Shown here: piece by piece, positions 1 to 9,112 of the stretch
Layout: each line of letters starts with the position of its first letter
How positions within the stretch are numbered: the stretch's first letter is position 1
Source: Deltaproteobacteria bacterium
GTDB lineage: Bacteria; Desulfobacterota; Binatia; Binatales; Binataceae
DNA: 64,000 bases
Assembly: GCA_021831785.1 (NCBI GenBank)
Contig: JAKBMB010000016.1
Coordinates: 62,001 to 126,000 of the forward strand
Direction of reading: 5' to 3'
The notes under the pieces: model-generated
What the model was told of the DNA's origin: nothing
Database searches by the model: none
The model's input: the letters and a program-made list of their open reading frames with translations, nothing else
Translations under genes and position numbers: made by a program

Positions 1-702
1 TAAGTCGCTGCGTGCGTCCCTCGACAGCAGTTGTCTTACGCGGCGCGCTCGCGCCATAGGCGTCCCGGCGTTCGCCATCCAGGTTTCCATCTCCGGCGTG
101 AGACAGCCGAAGTATAAGTCCTCTATCTCAAGCCCGCATGCGGCGAACATCGCGACCAGCTCGCCTAACGAGAGCGAGCGCATATGCGACGGGTCGCGCA
201 GCCGTTCAATATGGTTCAGATAAGCCGCTCGACTCGGATGCTCGCCGCCGATTAGGTCCTCGACCACTACCATGCCCCCCGGGCGGCATACGCGGCTCAT
301 CTCGATGAGCACCTGCCGCGGGTGCTCAAAATGGTGAAACGCGAACCGGCAGACTACGGCGTCGAATTCGCCGGGCGCAAAGCGTGTTCGCTCGGCGTCT
401 CCGCTTTCGAAGCGCGCGTTGTCCAGCCGGCGGCGGGACCGAATCTTCTCGGCTTGCGCGAGCTGCGCCTGGGTTAGGTCCAGCCCGATAACCTCGCGAC
501 ATACCCGCGCCAAGGCCATCGCTACGTGGCCCGGTCCGGTCGCCACTTCAAGTACTCTGGCCTCGGGCGCGGGTTTAATGGCCCGAACCAAACGCTTGAT
601 GCGCTGCGGGTCCGTGATCGATGGATTAACCGCGTAAACCGGGGCCTGCTTGGTAAACTCTTGTCGAATTACCGCCTTATGAGCGCGGCCGGCAGAAGCC
701 AT
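1..702 (-). CDS. Class I SAM-dependent methyltransferase, UbiE/Methyltransf_11 type (C-terminus beyond the window)
   Basis: The minus-strand frame opens with ATG at 702 and stays open for 234 codons to the window edge, so the stop lies outside. The SAM-binding motif I is seen as VLEVATGPGHVAMALA near residues 50-65, followed by an acidic loop (GLDLT) and a post-motif stretch FDAVVCRFAFHHFEHP near residue 115, then RPGGMVVVEDL. This is the usual Rossmann-like layout of small-molecule methyltransferases of the UbiE group. The substrate cannot be told. It lies upstream of and in the same direction as nothing visible here except mazG, which is transcribed the same way just upstream. Class is sure, role unknown. 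Confidence 0.85.
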   Translation of the reverse strand, partial: MASAGRAHKAVIRQEFTKQAPVYAVNPSITDPQRIKRLVRAIKPAPEARVLEVATGPGHVAMALARVCREVIGLDLTQAQLAQAEKIRSRRRLDNARFESGDAERTRFAPGEFDAVVCRFAFHHFEHPRQVLIEMSRVCRPGGMVVVEDLIGGEHPSRAAYLNHIERLRDPSHMRSLSLGELVAMFAACGLEIEDLYFGCLTPEMETWMANAGTPMARARRVRQLLSRDARSDL

Positions 703-812
703 AATCTAATCTTTCTCACGCAAGCCGTCTGCGCAACCCACTCTAGAGGTCGGCGGCAAGCGCGTAAAGGCGAGTAAGCGTTGCGCCCGATTGAGAGGCA
801 GGCCAAACGCTC

Positions 813-1640
813 CTAGGGTTCGCTGCGTGCGCGGTTTGCGGCCAGGCGCTGTTTGGCCTCCTGCCAGAGCTCTTCGATCTGCCGCGGGCTTAGCTGATTG
901 AGCGCGAGCCGGCGCTGGTCCGCCAGCCGCTCCAGCTCGGTGAATCGCGCGACGAACTTATCGCAAGCGCGGCGCAGCGTCTGTTCAGCGCTGGCCCCGA
1001 GAAAGCGCGGCGCGTTGGCTAGCGCCAGAAGCGCGTCGCCGAGCTCTTCGTCGGCGTCCTTGAGCTCGCCGCGCGCAAAAACGGCCTCGGCTTCGTCGAG
1101 CTCCTCGCGCGTCTTGGCCAGCACCGCGCGCAGGTCCGGCCAATCCATTCCGGCCACGCGCGCTCGTCGGCCGAGTTTTTCCGCGCGCAGCACCGCGGGC
1201 AGTCCGCCGGCGCCGTCGCCCAAGGCCGATCCCGCGCCGGCCTGTTTGCGTTCCTCGCGCTTGATCGCGTCCCACTGACGCACGACTTCTTCGGCGCTGT
1301 CGAGCGGCTCGGCGCCGTAGACGTGCGGATGGCGGCGGATGAGCTTCTCGCGCGCCTGCGAAAGCAACTCCGCGAGCGTGAACAGACCGCGCTCCTCCGC
1401 GACCACGGCATGAAAAACTATCTGGGCCAGCAAGTCGCCGAGCTCCTCGCTCACCGCGTCCGGCCTGCCGCCGGCGATCGCCTCGCAAGCCTCGTACGCC
1501 TCTTCGACGAGATAGCGCGCGAGCGTCTCAAGCGTCTGCTCACGGTCCCAAGGACATTGCCGGCGAAGCTCGCCGACGGTCTTGACCAGTTCGGCGAACA
1601 ACTCGCCGGTCGGCCGCTTCTCGCGCCCATCCTCACTCAT
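813..1640 (-). CDS. mazG: Nucleoside triphosphate pyrophosphohydrolase MazG
   Basis: MazG hydrolyses (d)NTPs to the monophosphate and pyrophosphate and is a housekeeping or stress-related nucleotide cleaner in the cytoplasm. The 275-residue product has the length of E. coli MazG (about 263). It shows the CPWDREQTLETL opening, the metal-binding helices LVEEAYEACEAI and SEELGDLLAQIVFHA near residues 45-75, and a second MazG-like repeat (REELDEAEAVF, ADEELGDALLALAN) near residues 180-215. The ATG at 1640 puts the start just before the conserved N-terminus. It is divergent from the large glycosyltransferase gene starting at 1991. Confidence 0.95.
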   Translation of the reverse strand: MSEDGREKRPTGELFAELVKTVGELRRQCPWDREQTLETLARYLVEEAYEACEAIAGGRPDAVSEELGDLLAQIVFHAVVAEERGLFTLAELLSQAREKLIRRHPHVYGAEPLDSAEEVVRQWDAIKREERKQAGAGSALGDGAGGLPAVLRAEKLGRRARVAGMDWPDLRAVLAKTREELDEAEAVFARGELKDADEELGDALLALANAPRFLGASAEQTLRRACDKFVARFTELERLADQRRLALNQLSPRQIEELWQEAKQRLAANRARSEP

Positions 1641-1990
1641 GGGCCAAACTTACTCGCCGGCTGCGCCCGGCGCCAGATGGAGACGAACGATCGAGCGTCT
1701 GTTGAAGCAAGCCCGCTCAAGTTCGCGGCGGTATCCAGCGCTCCTCGCGCGCAGAGCGCGAGCAACCGTCCTGGCACCGCATAGCGCCGGTGAAAGCAAA
1801 TTGAGAGCCTCCAAGGCGCCGTCGCAAAAAGCGATCACCACGCAAAGGTCCTTGGGCCGCGCGCTCAATGGCGGTCCGGACCAACCTGACCCTTTGAGTC
1901 CATTTCGCGCGCGCCCGTATAGTATCAATCTCATGCTCCTGACCGATCGAGCCTAGGCTTGGCCGGCCGGCGGGACATGGCAAGATCTTA
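1641..1990. other. Divergent intergenic region between mazG and the GT-C fusion gene
   Basis: No gene is supported here. Both flanking genes read outwards, so promoters for both should lie within it. A weak -10-like TATAGT is seen near 1918-1923 on the plus strand without a convincing -35 at standard spacing. No hairpin or repeat stood out. Confidence 0.4.
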
Positions 1991-4900
1991 TTGTCGGACC
2001 CAGTTGATTTGCTGAAATTTTTATCACCGGTGCTGAATCTCGAGCAGCCAACTTCAAAGCTCAAGCTGGGTGCGGCAAAAGGGTTCACCTTAGCGTTGAT
2101 ACTGGCGATGCTCTCAGGCGTCGCGACCGCCATGCCCGCATCCGCAAGTCCGGCGCCTCTGGGGTTAGACTACGACACGGGGCTCGGGCTGCTTGCGGGG
2201 ATCGTACTGCTTTGCGTTTGTGCGCGCTCAGTCTACGTAAACCTGCGGGTCTTGGCCGCACAACCGCGCGAGGAAACGGCGCTTATGCTCGCCGTCCTGG
2301 TCAGCCTGACCCTGATTAAATGCGCGCTGCTGGGGGTTTTTCCAGGGGTCGCCGTCGACGTTAACACCTATCAGGCATGGGCGAGCAAGCTTACGCTGCT
2401 CGGAGCGCGGCATGCCTACGAGCCCGGATATTTTCTCGACTATCCGCCGGGCTACCTCTACGTGCTGTGGGCCATAGGGTCCATCGCGCGGCATCTTAAC
2501 CTCGCGGGCGAGGGATTGCGGCTGCTGGTCGAAAGCCCGCCGCTTGTAGCCGACGCGTTGATCGGGGCGCTGCTGTTCGCGCGAATCAGGGAGCGGGGCG
2601 ACCGCGCGGCGGCGTTCGGCGGGATGTTGGTTTTCGCCCTCAATCCGGGCCTCTTGTTCGACACCGTAGTTTGGGGCCAGAGCGACTCGGTGCCGACCCT
2701 GCTGATGCTGTTGGCGTTGCTGGCGGCGCTCGACGGCCGCTACGCCTCGTGCTGGGCGCTTGGCGCGGCGGCGGCGCTGATCAAGCCGCAGGGCTTGATA
2801 CTGATGCCGCTTCTGGCGTGGTGGACGCTGCTCGAAGCGCCGGCGCGCCAGTGGCTGAAGTCGGCGGCAGCCGCGCTGGCACTCGCCCTGCTGGCCATCG
2901 CGCCCTTCCAGCTCGGCCATCAGCCGGGCTGGATTTTCTCCCTGTACCGCTCCACCGCGTCTTATTACCACGAGACTTCCGTCAACGCTTTCAACGTGAT
3001 GGCCTTAGTCGGGGGCTTGCGCGAGCCGGACGCGGGCACGCTGCTCGGAGTTTCCTACTTTGCCTGGGGTTTGACGCTGGCCGCGGGATGGTACGTTTTC
3101 GCCGCCGCCCTGCTTTGGCGCGAGCGCTCGGCTCGAAGCTTATTTCTGGCCGCGGCGATGGTCTTCTTCGGCTCTTTCATGCTGCTCCCGCGAATGCACG
3201 AGCGCTACCTTTACCCGGTGCTGGTGTTGCTTATTCCGCTGGCGCTGGACGATGACGTGGTGATGGCGGTCGAGGGAATCCTGACGGCCACGTTTCTGTT
3301 CAATCTTTATCAGGTGGCGCAGATACTTCAGAACGCGACGTTTCTTCGCTCGCGGGAACCCTCGGCGATGGTCGCCGCGGCAGTCAATGTCGTGGCGCTT
3401 GCGCTGCTGACGTTTCGCGCGGTCGAGAGGGCTTGGCCCCGAGCCTGCTTGCGGCTGGCGCACTGGGCCCGTGCGGCTCTAGGAGCAGCGGACCGGGCCA
3501 GCTCATCGGCGGACGGGGCCGGACCGCCAGCAGCCGCGGCCGTCGCGCCGCTCGAAGCCGGCTCGCGCGGTGGGCTATCGCGCGCGCGCGGCGTTCGCGG
3601 CGAGTCGGCGCATGAACGCGGCGGCATCGCGGCGCTCGAGGACGGCGGCGCGACCGGCGTGAAACTTTGGCTGGGACTCGATAGGATCGGCGCTCCGCCG
3701 CGATGGAGCGGGCTAGACACGCTCATTCTTACATGCCTCACTGCCCTGAGCACAGTGAGCCGGTTTTGGCGGTTAGACCGTCCGGCCTCGATTGTGTTCG
3801 ACGAGGTTCATTTCGTCACTCAGGCGCGTCATTACTTGCACGCGGAGTCTTTTCTCGATCCGCATCCGCCGCTGGCAAAGCTTTTGATCGCGCTGGGAAT
3901 CGGCCTTTTCGGCGACCACCCGATGAGTTGGCGCCTGGCCAACGCGGCGCTCGGAACCGTGTTGATCGGGCTCACTTATCTGCTCGGCCGGCGCCTATTC
4001 GGCAATCGTCTGGCGGCGGCGTTGGCCGGCGGCGCAGTTTTGTGCGACGGGATGTTTTTGGTGGACTCGCGGGTAGCGGTTATCGACATCGTTTACCTAA
4101 CCTGCGCTGCCTGGTCGTATCTGCTGTTGTTCCGCTTTCTTCAGAGCCGAGAGCAGGCGGACGCTAGGCGCACGCTCGGCTGGCTCGGCGTGAGCCTGGG
4201 CCTTTGCCTGAGCGCGAAGCTCTACGTGCCGGCGGCTACCTTTGTGCTGGTGGCCGGTTTTGTGCTGCTGCGGCTATGCAGCCCGCGGCTGGGGACTGCC
4301 GGCGGTCGAAAGCTCTTGGGGCGGCACGCGATCGGCGCCCTGGCCCTGCTTTGCGGGGTCAGCGCGACGGTGTACCTGGCGATTTTTTTGCCCCATTACT
4401 GGCTCGGCTGGTGGCGCGGGTTGGGCGACTTGTTCGCCTACTACGAGGGCGTTGTTTGGTACGAGCGCAGCGTCTACGCCGCGACCCATCCCTACGCCGC
4501 GCCGTGGTGGAGCTGGCCGCTGATGCTGCGTCCGATCGCCTACTGGCAGAATTTTCCCGACCGGGGCAATGTCGCGGTAATCTGGGGCGGCGGCAATCCG
4601 GTGCTATGGTGGGGCGCGCTTAGCGCTATCGCGATCACCGCGATGAAGCTTAAGCGCGGCGCCGACTTAAGCCGCGTCTTTCTGGTAGCCGGGTACGTGC
4701 TTTACCTTGCGATCTGGGTGCCGATCGGGCGCACGCTTTTTCTGTACCATTATATGCCCGCGGTTTACTGCGGCTTTCTCGCCCTCGGCGCGTCACTTGC
4801 GGAGTGCTGGGAAGGCCGCGCCGAAGCCTGGGAGCACGCGCTGTTGATGTTGCCGGTGGCCGCGGCTTGCCTGCTCGGCTTAAAGCCCGGCTTAGGGGTG

Positions 4901-5110
4901 CTGGCCGTCGCCGCGCTGGCCGGGCTCTACGCCGCCGTGCGCCGGTTGGACGAACCGCGCAGCGGCAAGTTTGTTTGCGCTGTGTTCACCGGCGCGGCGC
5001 TCGTCCTTTTCGTTTACTATTTCCCGGTCTGGGTCGGATCGCCGCTCCCGCGGGCGGCGTACTATCGGCGGATGTGGCTTCAAGGACCGGGCCTCGGCAA
5101 CTGGATTTAA
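1991..5110 (+). CDS. Fused double GT-C glycosyltransferase: N-terminal Gpi18/DUF2029-like module plus C-terminal PMT (GT39)-like module
   Basis: A 1039-residue, highly hydrophobic membrane protein. Residues about 70-480 carry a GT-C type fold with an acidic loop (VDVNTYQAWA) after the first helix and a YPPGYLYVL motif, like bacterial mannosyltransferases related to Gpi18. A hydrophilic Ala/Gly-rich linker (about 485-560) leads to a second module that closely matches protein O-mannosyltransferases: FDEVHF with the catalytic Asp604-Glu605 pair, HPPLAKLLIALG, then SWRLANAALG. Such enzymes use polyprenyl-phosphate sugars at the membrane. The frame starts at a TTG (1991) with no good ribosome site; GTG 2030 or ATG 2108 are alternatives, so the first 40 residues are unsure. 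The next gene follows after 4 bases. Confidence 0.85.
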   Translation: MSDPVDLLKFLSPVLNLEQPTSKLKLGAAKGFTLALILAMLSGVATAMPASASPAPLGLDYDTGLGLLAGIVLLCVCARSVYVNLRVLAAQPREETALMLAVLVSLTLIKCALLGVFPGVAVDVNTYQAWASKLTLLGARHAYEPGYFLDYPPGYLYVLWAIGSIARHLNLAGEGLRLLVESPPLVADALIGALLFARIRERGDRAAAFGGMLVFALNPGLLFDTVVWGQSDSVPTLLMLLALLAALDGRYASCWALGAAAALIKPQGLILMPLLAWWTLLEAPARQWLKSAAAALALALLAIAPFQLGHQPGWIFSLYRSTASYYHETSVNAFNVMALVGGLREPDAGTLLGVSYFAWGLTLAAGWYVFAAALLWRERSARSLFLAAAMVFFGSFMLLPRMHERYLYPVLVLLIPLALDDDVVMAVEGILTATFLFNLYQVAQILQNATFLRSREPSAMVAAAVNVVALALLTFRAVERAWPRACLRLAHWARAALGAADRASSSADGAGPPAAAAVAPLEAGSRGGLSRARGVRGESAHERGGIAALEDGGATGVKLWLGLDRIGAPPRWSGLDTLILTCLTALSTVSRFWRLDRPASIVFDEVHFVTQARHYLHAESFLDPHPPLAKLLIALGIGLFGDHPMSWRLANAALGTVLIGLTYLLGRRLFGNRLAAALAGGAVLCDGMFLVDSRVAVIDIVYLTCAAWSYLLLFRFLQSREQADARRTLGWLGVSLGLCLSAKLYVPAATFVLVAGFVLLRLCSPRLGTAGGRKLLGRHAIGALALLCGVSATVYLAIFLPHYWLGWWRGLGDLFAYYEGVVWYERSVYAATHPYAAPWWSWPLMLRPIAYWQNFPDRGNVAVIWGGGNPVLWWGALSAIAITAMKLKRGADLSRVFLVAGYVLYLAIWVPIGRTLFLYHYMPAVYCGFLALGASLAECWEGRAEAWEHALLMLPVAAACLLGLKPGLGVLAVAALAGLYAAVRRLDEPRSGKFVCAVFTGAALVLFVYYFPVWVGSPLPRAAYYRRMWLQGPGLGNWI

Positions 5111-5114
5111 TCGC

Positions 5115-6029
5115 GTGTCGTTGACCAGGCATGTCAGCGCCGCCCGGGCTGCGGCGCGCGCGGCGGGGGGCATCACGGTGCTGGCCCTGCTGCTCGGCGC
5201 GCCGGCGAGCGTCACCGTGCTGCTCGACGCGCCGGCGGTTTCAGCCGCCGTAGCCTCGGCGATTGCTTCGCGCTCGACACCAACGGGGCTCTCATCGGCC
5301 GTGCCGACCCTCTCGCATAACGCGCGGAACGCCGCGACAAACGCGCCCGCTGCTGCTGGAGGCGTTGGCGCGAAGCGCGGCACGGAAAAAAATCTTTTGC
5401 TTAACGGCGACCTGCGGGCAGGCTCCGACGACTCGCCCGACCATTGGCGCAGCGAAGCCTGGGAGCAAACGCTGGGGATGACGACTTTCCGATGGTCCCA
5501 TCCCCTCTCCGCGCCGGGCGAGCTTAGGGTGACCAATCGCAAACCAAACGACGCGCGTTGGGTGCAGAATCTTACGCTCGCCCCCGGATGGTTTTACCTA
5601 AGCGCCAAAATCCGCGCCGAGAACGTCTCGGATAGCGGACAGGGCGCCTCGCTCAGCATTCTCGAAGGCGCGATCGGCTCGGCCGATTTGCGCGGCACGG
5701 CCGAATGGCAGCGCCGCGGCTTTTATCTGAAGGTCGGCCCTAGGGGCGCTGACGTGGAAGTCGCCTGCCGCTTGGGCGGGTTTGGCAGCGTCAACACCGG
5801 CACCGCGATTTGCGCCGATCTCACGGCGGTTTCGGTTGCCGCGCCGCCGCCGGGTGTGGGCCCGATATTCGACCTGGATCAGGTTCGCCGCCAGTACATG
5901 ACCCCGCCCGTGGGCAGGCCATGGACGCTGGCCGGCGCCTTTGCCTTTACGCTTGCGCTGGCGCTCTTTGGTTGGACTATGTTGGGCGAGACCAATCGTG
6001 TCGATCCCGCTTCGGCTAATCCGCGCTAG
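5115..6029 (+). CDS. Secreted/membrane-anchored protein with a jelly-roll carbohydrate-binding-like domain
   Basis: The 304-residue product starts at a GTG four bases after the stop of the GT-C fusion, so the two are probably co-translated. An N-terminal hydrophobic stretch (ITVLALLLGAPASVTVLL) looks like a signal or anchor. The middle (about residues 90-240) has the pattern of a galactose-binding-like beta sandwich: NLLLNGDL at the start, then a DHW motif, VQNLTLAPGWFYLSAKIRAE and a cysteine-containing strand. One more membrane helix (WTLAGAFAFTLALALFGWTML) sits close to the C-terminus. This is the common architecture for a glycan-binding partner of membrane glycosyltransferases. Function is inferred from position; no specific family is certain. 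Confidence 0.7.
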   Translation: MSLTRHVSAARAAARAAGGITVLALLLGAPASVTVLLDAPAVSAAVASAIASRSTPTGLSSAVPTLSHNARNAATNAPAAAGGVGAKRGTEKNLLLNGDLRAGSDDSPDHWRSEAWEQTLGMTTFRWSHPLSAPGELRVTNRKPNDARWVQNLTLAPGWFYLSAKIRAENVSDSGQGASLSILEGAIGSADLRGTAEWQRRGFYLKVGPRGADVEVACRLGGFGSVNTGTAICADLTAVSVAAPPPGVGPIFDLDQVRRQYMTPPVGRPWTLAGAFAFTLALALFGWTMLGETNRVDPASANPR

Positions 6030-6095
6030 CCATCACCCGCAAAGACCCGGGTTGAGAGACGACCCGGGGCGCCCCAGAGCGGGCCAGCCGGCCGC

Positions 6096-6641
6096 TTGAT
6101 AGGCAGGCTGTATCTCGCGCCGGGAAAACTTGCGTTGCACGTGGTGACCGATTTTGCGCCCGACCAATCGCTGGAAATCGCGCACTGCGCCGACCTCGGC
6201 GCGTTGCTGGTCGAATTGGATCGGCTGCGCTCCTCGGACAATCTGTTCTACGCTATCCGAGTCGATGGCGATTTCGAGCTGATGCACACGCGCGCCATGT
6301 GCCGCGCCGAAGAAGGAGTGGCGCTGGCCGCAGCGGCGGCCCATCAGCCGGAATTCAAGCTGCCGGGCGTTTCGGGCACGATGGTGGGGTTTTGGTCGCC
6401 CAGTTATATCCAGGCGCTGGAAATCCCCGGTTATCACCTCCATTTTATCGACGTTCGGCGCGCCGCCGGCGGGCATGTGCTGGGACTGAACGGCGGGCCG
6501 CTGCGGATTCAGATCGCGCGCCTCAAGGATTTTCAATTAGCTTTGCCGACCAGCGTCGAGTACCTGCGGGCGGACCTGGGAAGGGACCCGAGCCGCGATC
6601 TGGAGCTTGCCGAGAAGGTCCGTCAAGAGGAGGCGAAGTGA
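6096..6641 (+). pseudogene. budA: Alpha-acetolactate decarboxylase, N-terminally truncated
   Basis: The 181-residue frame matches the last three quarters of acetolactate decarboxylase, which turns acetolactate into acetoin. The zinc-binding pattern HLHF...GGHVLG and the FWSPSYIQALEIPGYHLHFID core are intact, as is the PTSVEYLRADL tail. The family is normally about 235-260 residues; here about 55 N-terminal residues are missing and the first possible start is a TTG. The bases 6030-6095 do not encode the missing part in any frame I could read. It overlaps the acetolactate synthase remnant by four bases (GTGA), the relic of a translationally coupled operon. Probably non-functional. Confidence 0.75.
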
Positions 6642-7616
6642 GTTCGCAAACCGGCGCACAGTTGTTGGTCAAGAGTCTCGGGGCGCAAAGAGTGCGCCAT
6701 GTCTTCCGCATCCCGGGCGCCCAGGTTGATCGGGTATTCGACGCGCTGGTCAACCGGTCGATCCCCACCGTCGTTTGCCGCCACGAACAAAACGCCGCCT
6801 TCATCGCCGGCGCTACGCGGCCCGGCGTGCGCCGAAGCCGTTGGCCAGGCGGCGCGTTTGCTTAACCGGGCGCGCCGGCCGGTGCTGATGCTGGGCATGA
6901 TGGCGAGCACCGCCGCCAACGCGCGGGCGGTTCGCGACTTGCTGACACGACCGAAGATGCCGGTGGTCTGCACCTATCAGGGAGCCGGTGTAGCGCCGCG
7001 AACGATGCTGGCCTTGTTCGGCGGCAGAGTGCGCCTGTTCCACAATCAACCCGCCGACAAGTTGTTGGATTCGGCAGACGTGGTGGCCACGGTCGGCTTC
7101 GATCCGATTGAATACGGCCCAAGCTTCTGGAATCGCGGCAAGCGGCGGGAAATCATTCATATCGACGCGCTACCCGCGGATATCGACAACGATTATCGCC
7201 CCGCTGTCGAGCTTATCGGCGACATCGCGGCCTGTCTGGCGCGACCGGGTGAAAAAGTCATCTCGCTTTCCGGCGACGGCGGTTTCCACTTCTCGGCGAT
7301 GGAACCGGAAACCGCGGTGCGGCTTAAATGCCATTTCGTTCACCTAGTGTGGACCGACGGTTACTACGACATGGTTCGCATCCAACAGAAGATGAAATAC
7401 GGGCGCGAGGCGGCTGTGCGCTTGGGACCGGTTGACCTGGTTACCCTCGCGCAAGCCTTTGGCGCCGTCGGCATGCGTATCAAACATGCCGATGAGATCG
7501 CCCCGACGCTGCCCAAAGCCTTAGCTGCGACCGGCCCGGTGGTGGTGGATGTGCCGGTGGATTATTCCGAAAACTATCGCTTGATCGCGCAGTTGCATCC
7601 GGGGACGTTTCACTAA
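6638..7616 (+). pseudogene. alsS: Catabolic acetolactate synthase (AlsS-type), broken by two internal deletions and a frame change
   Basis: AlsS condenses two pyruvates to acetolactate. The GTG at 6638 opens a proper N-terminus (LLVKSLGAQRVRHVFRIPGAQVDRVFDAL, with the catalytic Glu in CRHEQNAAF) that stops matching near 6820. The match resumes in another frame at EAVGQAARLLNRARRPVLMLGMMAS, so roughly 120 residues of the PYR domain are gone. A second gap of roughly 85-90 residues lies at LARPGEKVISLSGDGGF (near 7238-7250), just before the ThDP-binding GDGG...WTDGYYDM motif. A natural C-terminus (PVDYSENYRL) follows. With the truncated decarboxylase it marks a dead acetoin operon. The gap sizes are estimates from memory of the family. 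Confidence 0.75.
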
Positions 7617-7875
7617 ACCCAAAAACTTCGGTTGACCCAGGAAAATACAGCCGGCCTGAGGTGGGGTTGGCGCGGTTTCCACGGTCTGGGACTTGATTTT
7701 TTGGTGTAGCCGGCGAGCTGCGCCACGTCGAGCACCGGTATCTGCTTGGGCAAAGTGCGTCCGTCGGGCAACGCCTGCGTCAACATCTGACGTACTCCGA
7801 GCTTCTCCAGGTGTCTCACCACGCCATCAGCCCGCTCCAGCCGCTGACCGGCTTGCCCGTATAACGCACTTTAAG
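7612..7875 (-). mobile_element. IS1380-like transposase remnant
   Basis: Read on the minus strand, 7872 to 7612 gives scrambled pieces of a DDE transposase: RYTGKPVSGW, then after a frame change VRHLEKLGVRQMLTQALPDGRT, and then, after a large deletion, PWKPRQPHLRPAVFSWVN. IS1380-type transposases have an xYTxxPVSxWGGL start and a GYNPxKPGRPSH motif shortly after the first catalytic Asp. The last part, 7612-7684, is nearly the same as the reverse complement of 40146-40216. No intact ends or target duplications were found, so the element is dead. Family assignment rests on these short motifs. Confidence 0.55.
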
Positions 7876-8346
7876 GCCGGTCGTCCGGACCTTGTCTTCT
7901 TAGGGGCTTGATTCGAAGGCACGCAGCATACGACGCGCGTAGGGCAAACCCGGCCGCTGTTGTTTCCTACCTTCGTCTTACGCCTCTTGACGGAAGCCTT
8001 GAATCGTCTTAATAGTTTATACACGTAGCTAAACGGACACGTGACGTAATTGGTATTGGCTAGTTTTATCTGGGTTTAGTTAGCTTACGTTGGCTTATTC
8101 GAAGGTGAAGACAGAATAAATCACATAAGTAGTTAGACGGGCAAATGACCCGGTTGGTATTAGTTGATTCTATTTGGGTCCAGCTAGCTTATGTTGACTT
8201 ATTCGAAGCTCGAAACAGACGCGCGCGCGGTTGCGTTTGACGCGTGCAGGAACGGGAGCCTTGAAAGACTGGAACAAAATCAATCGGCTTTTTGGTCCCG
8301 CAGGTCCGGGGCTGGGCATAGTCGGCCGGGCTCCACGAAGGGATGC
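7876..8346. other. Leader region of the exopolysaccharide locus
   Basis: No credible gene. The stretch is visibly richer in A and T than its surroundings and holds an imperfect tandem repeat (8021-8114 and 8125-8218). Since the antiterminator gene at 8347 is the first gene of a long co-oriented locus, promoters and leader-RNA signals are expected here. I could not assign -35/-10 boxes with confidence. Confidence 0.45.
8021..8218 (+). repeat. Imperfect tandem repeat, two units of about 94 bp with 104-bp period
   Basis: Unit 1 (8021-8114) and unit 2 (8125-8218) align without gaps at an offset of 104 bases. Shared blocks include TTGGTATT, TAGCTTA and GACTTATTCGAAG-like sequence (GGCTTATTCGAAG in unit 1). 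Most differences are A/G and C/T transitions. The repeat sits 130 bases before the RfaH-like gene, so a doubled promoter, operator or leader element is plausible, though unproven. Confidence 0.65.
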
Positions 8347-8847
8347 ATGATGGCGAAATGGTATCTGCTGCGAACCAAGGCTCAGGAGGAGCGCAGGGCC
8401 CACGGTTCACTCAGCCGTTTCGCCCCCGAAGTGCTGCTGCCACTGACTAAGGTGCGTGTGCGGCGGTGGGGGCAGATGGTTGAATCGATCGCCCCTCTTT
8501 TCCCAACCTATCTGTTCGCTCTGGTCGATCTAGAGCTTCATTACGGGTACGTCCGCTATGCCCGAGGGGTGCGCGGAATAGTAAGCTTCGGGGCGCAACC
8601 GGCGGTTGTGTCGGAGTGGATCATCAGTGAACTCAAGCAGCGTTGTTCGCGCGGGTTGGTGGAGTTACCAAGGCGTCCGCTTTTGCCAAAGCAAGGTGTG
8701 ATGATAACCGATGGCCCGTTTCGGGAGTTCGAAGGGATTTTCGAGCGCCATCTTTCGGGTCCCGAGCGGGTGGCTGTTTTGCTGTCTGTGATGGGTTGCG
8801 GAGCACGGGTCGTGTTACCGGCAAGTATGGTTGAACCCCTGGCCTGA
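8347..8847 (+). CDS. NusG/RfaH-like transcription antitermination factor
   Basis: RfaH-type specialised NusG paralogues ride on RNA polymerase and stop early termination in long polysaccharide operons. The 166-residue product begins AKWYLLRTKAQEERRA, the NGN-domain signature, continues with LFPTYLFALVDL and YARGVRGIVSFG, and ends with a KOW-like C-terminal part (DGPFREFEGIF...ERVAVLL). I chose ATG 8347 (ATG 8350 is equally possible) because the NGN domain starts right there and GAAGGG precedes it; the frame is open further upstream but without similarity. First gene of the exopolysaccharide locus, fitting an antiterminator of this locus. Confidence 0.85.
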   Translation: MMAKWYLLRTKAQEERRAHGSLSRFAPEVLLPLTKVRVRRWGQMVESIAPLFPTYLFALVDLELHYGYVRYARGVRGIVSFGAQPAVVSEWIISELKQRCSRGLVELPRRPLLPKQGVMITDGPFREFEGIFERHLSGPERVAVLLSVMGCGARVVLPASMVEPLA

Positions 8848-9112
8848 GGGGTCGTTGCGGTTAGACGCGGCTCGGTGCCCAAATCTGTTGGTGGGGCCGA
8901 CCGTGAGGCGATCGAGGCAGTGCTTGTCTTGAGCCTTCCCTCGCCGGGTGGGACCGGCGGGAGCGTGCCGTTCGCGCAGGCGTGAATCGTCGCCGGAGTT
9001 GCCCAGCGTAGCTTGACCCGGCGAACGGCTACCCGAGCAAAGCGATCTGTGATATGCATATGAGGATGGCCAAGGACAGAACGATCTCCAAACGCGTAGA
9101 GGAGAGACTTCG

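Noticed and set aside
898-1278. Long plus-strand open frame opposite mazG
   Set aside because: Low-complexity Ser/Ala/Arg product, a mirror of high-GC coding sequence on the other strand.
2228-2971. 247-codon minus-strand frame opposite the GT-C fusion
   Set aside because: Gln/Arg-rich without motifs; an antisense shadow of a proven gene.
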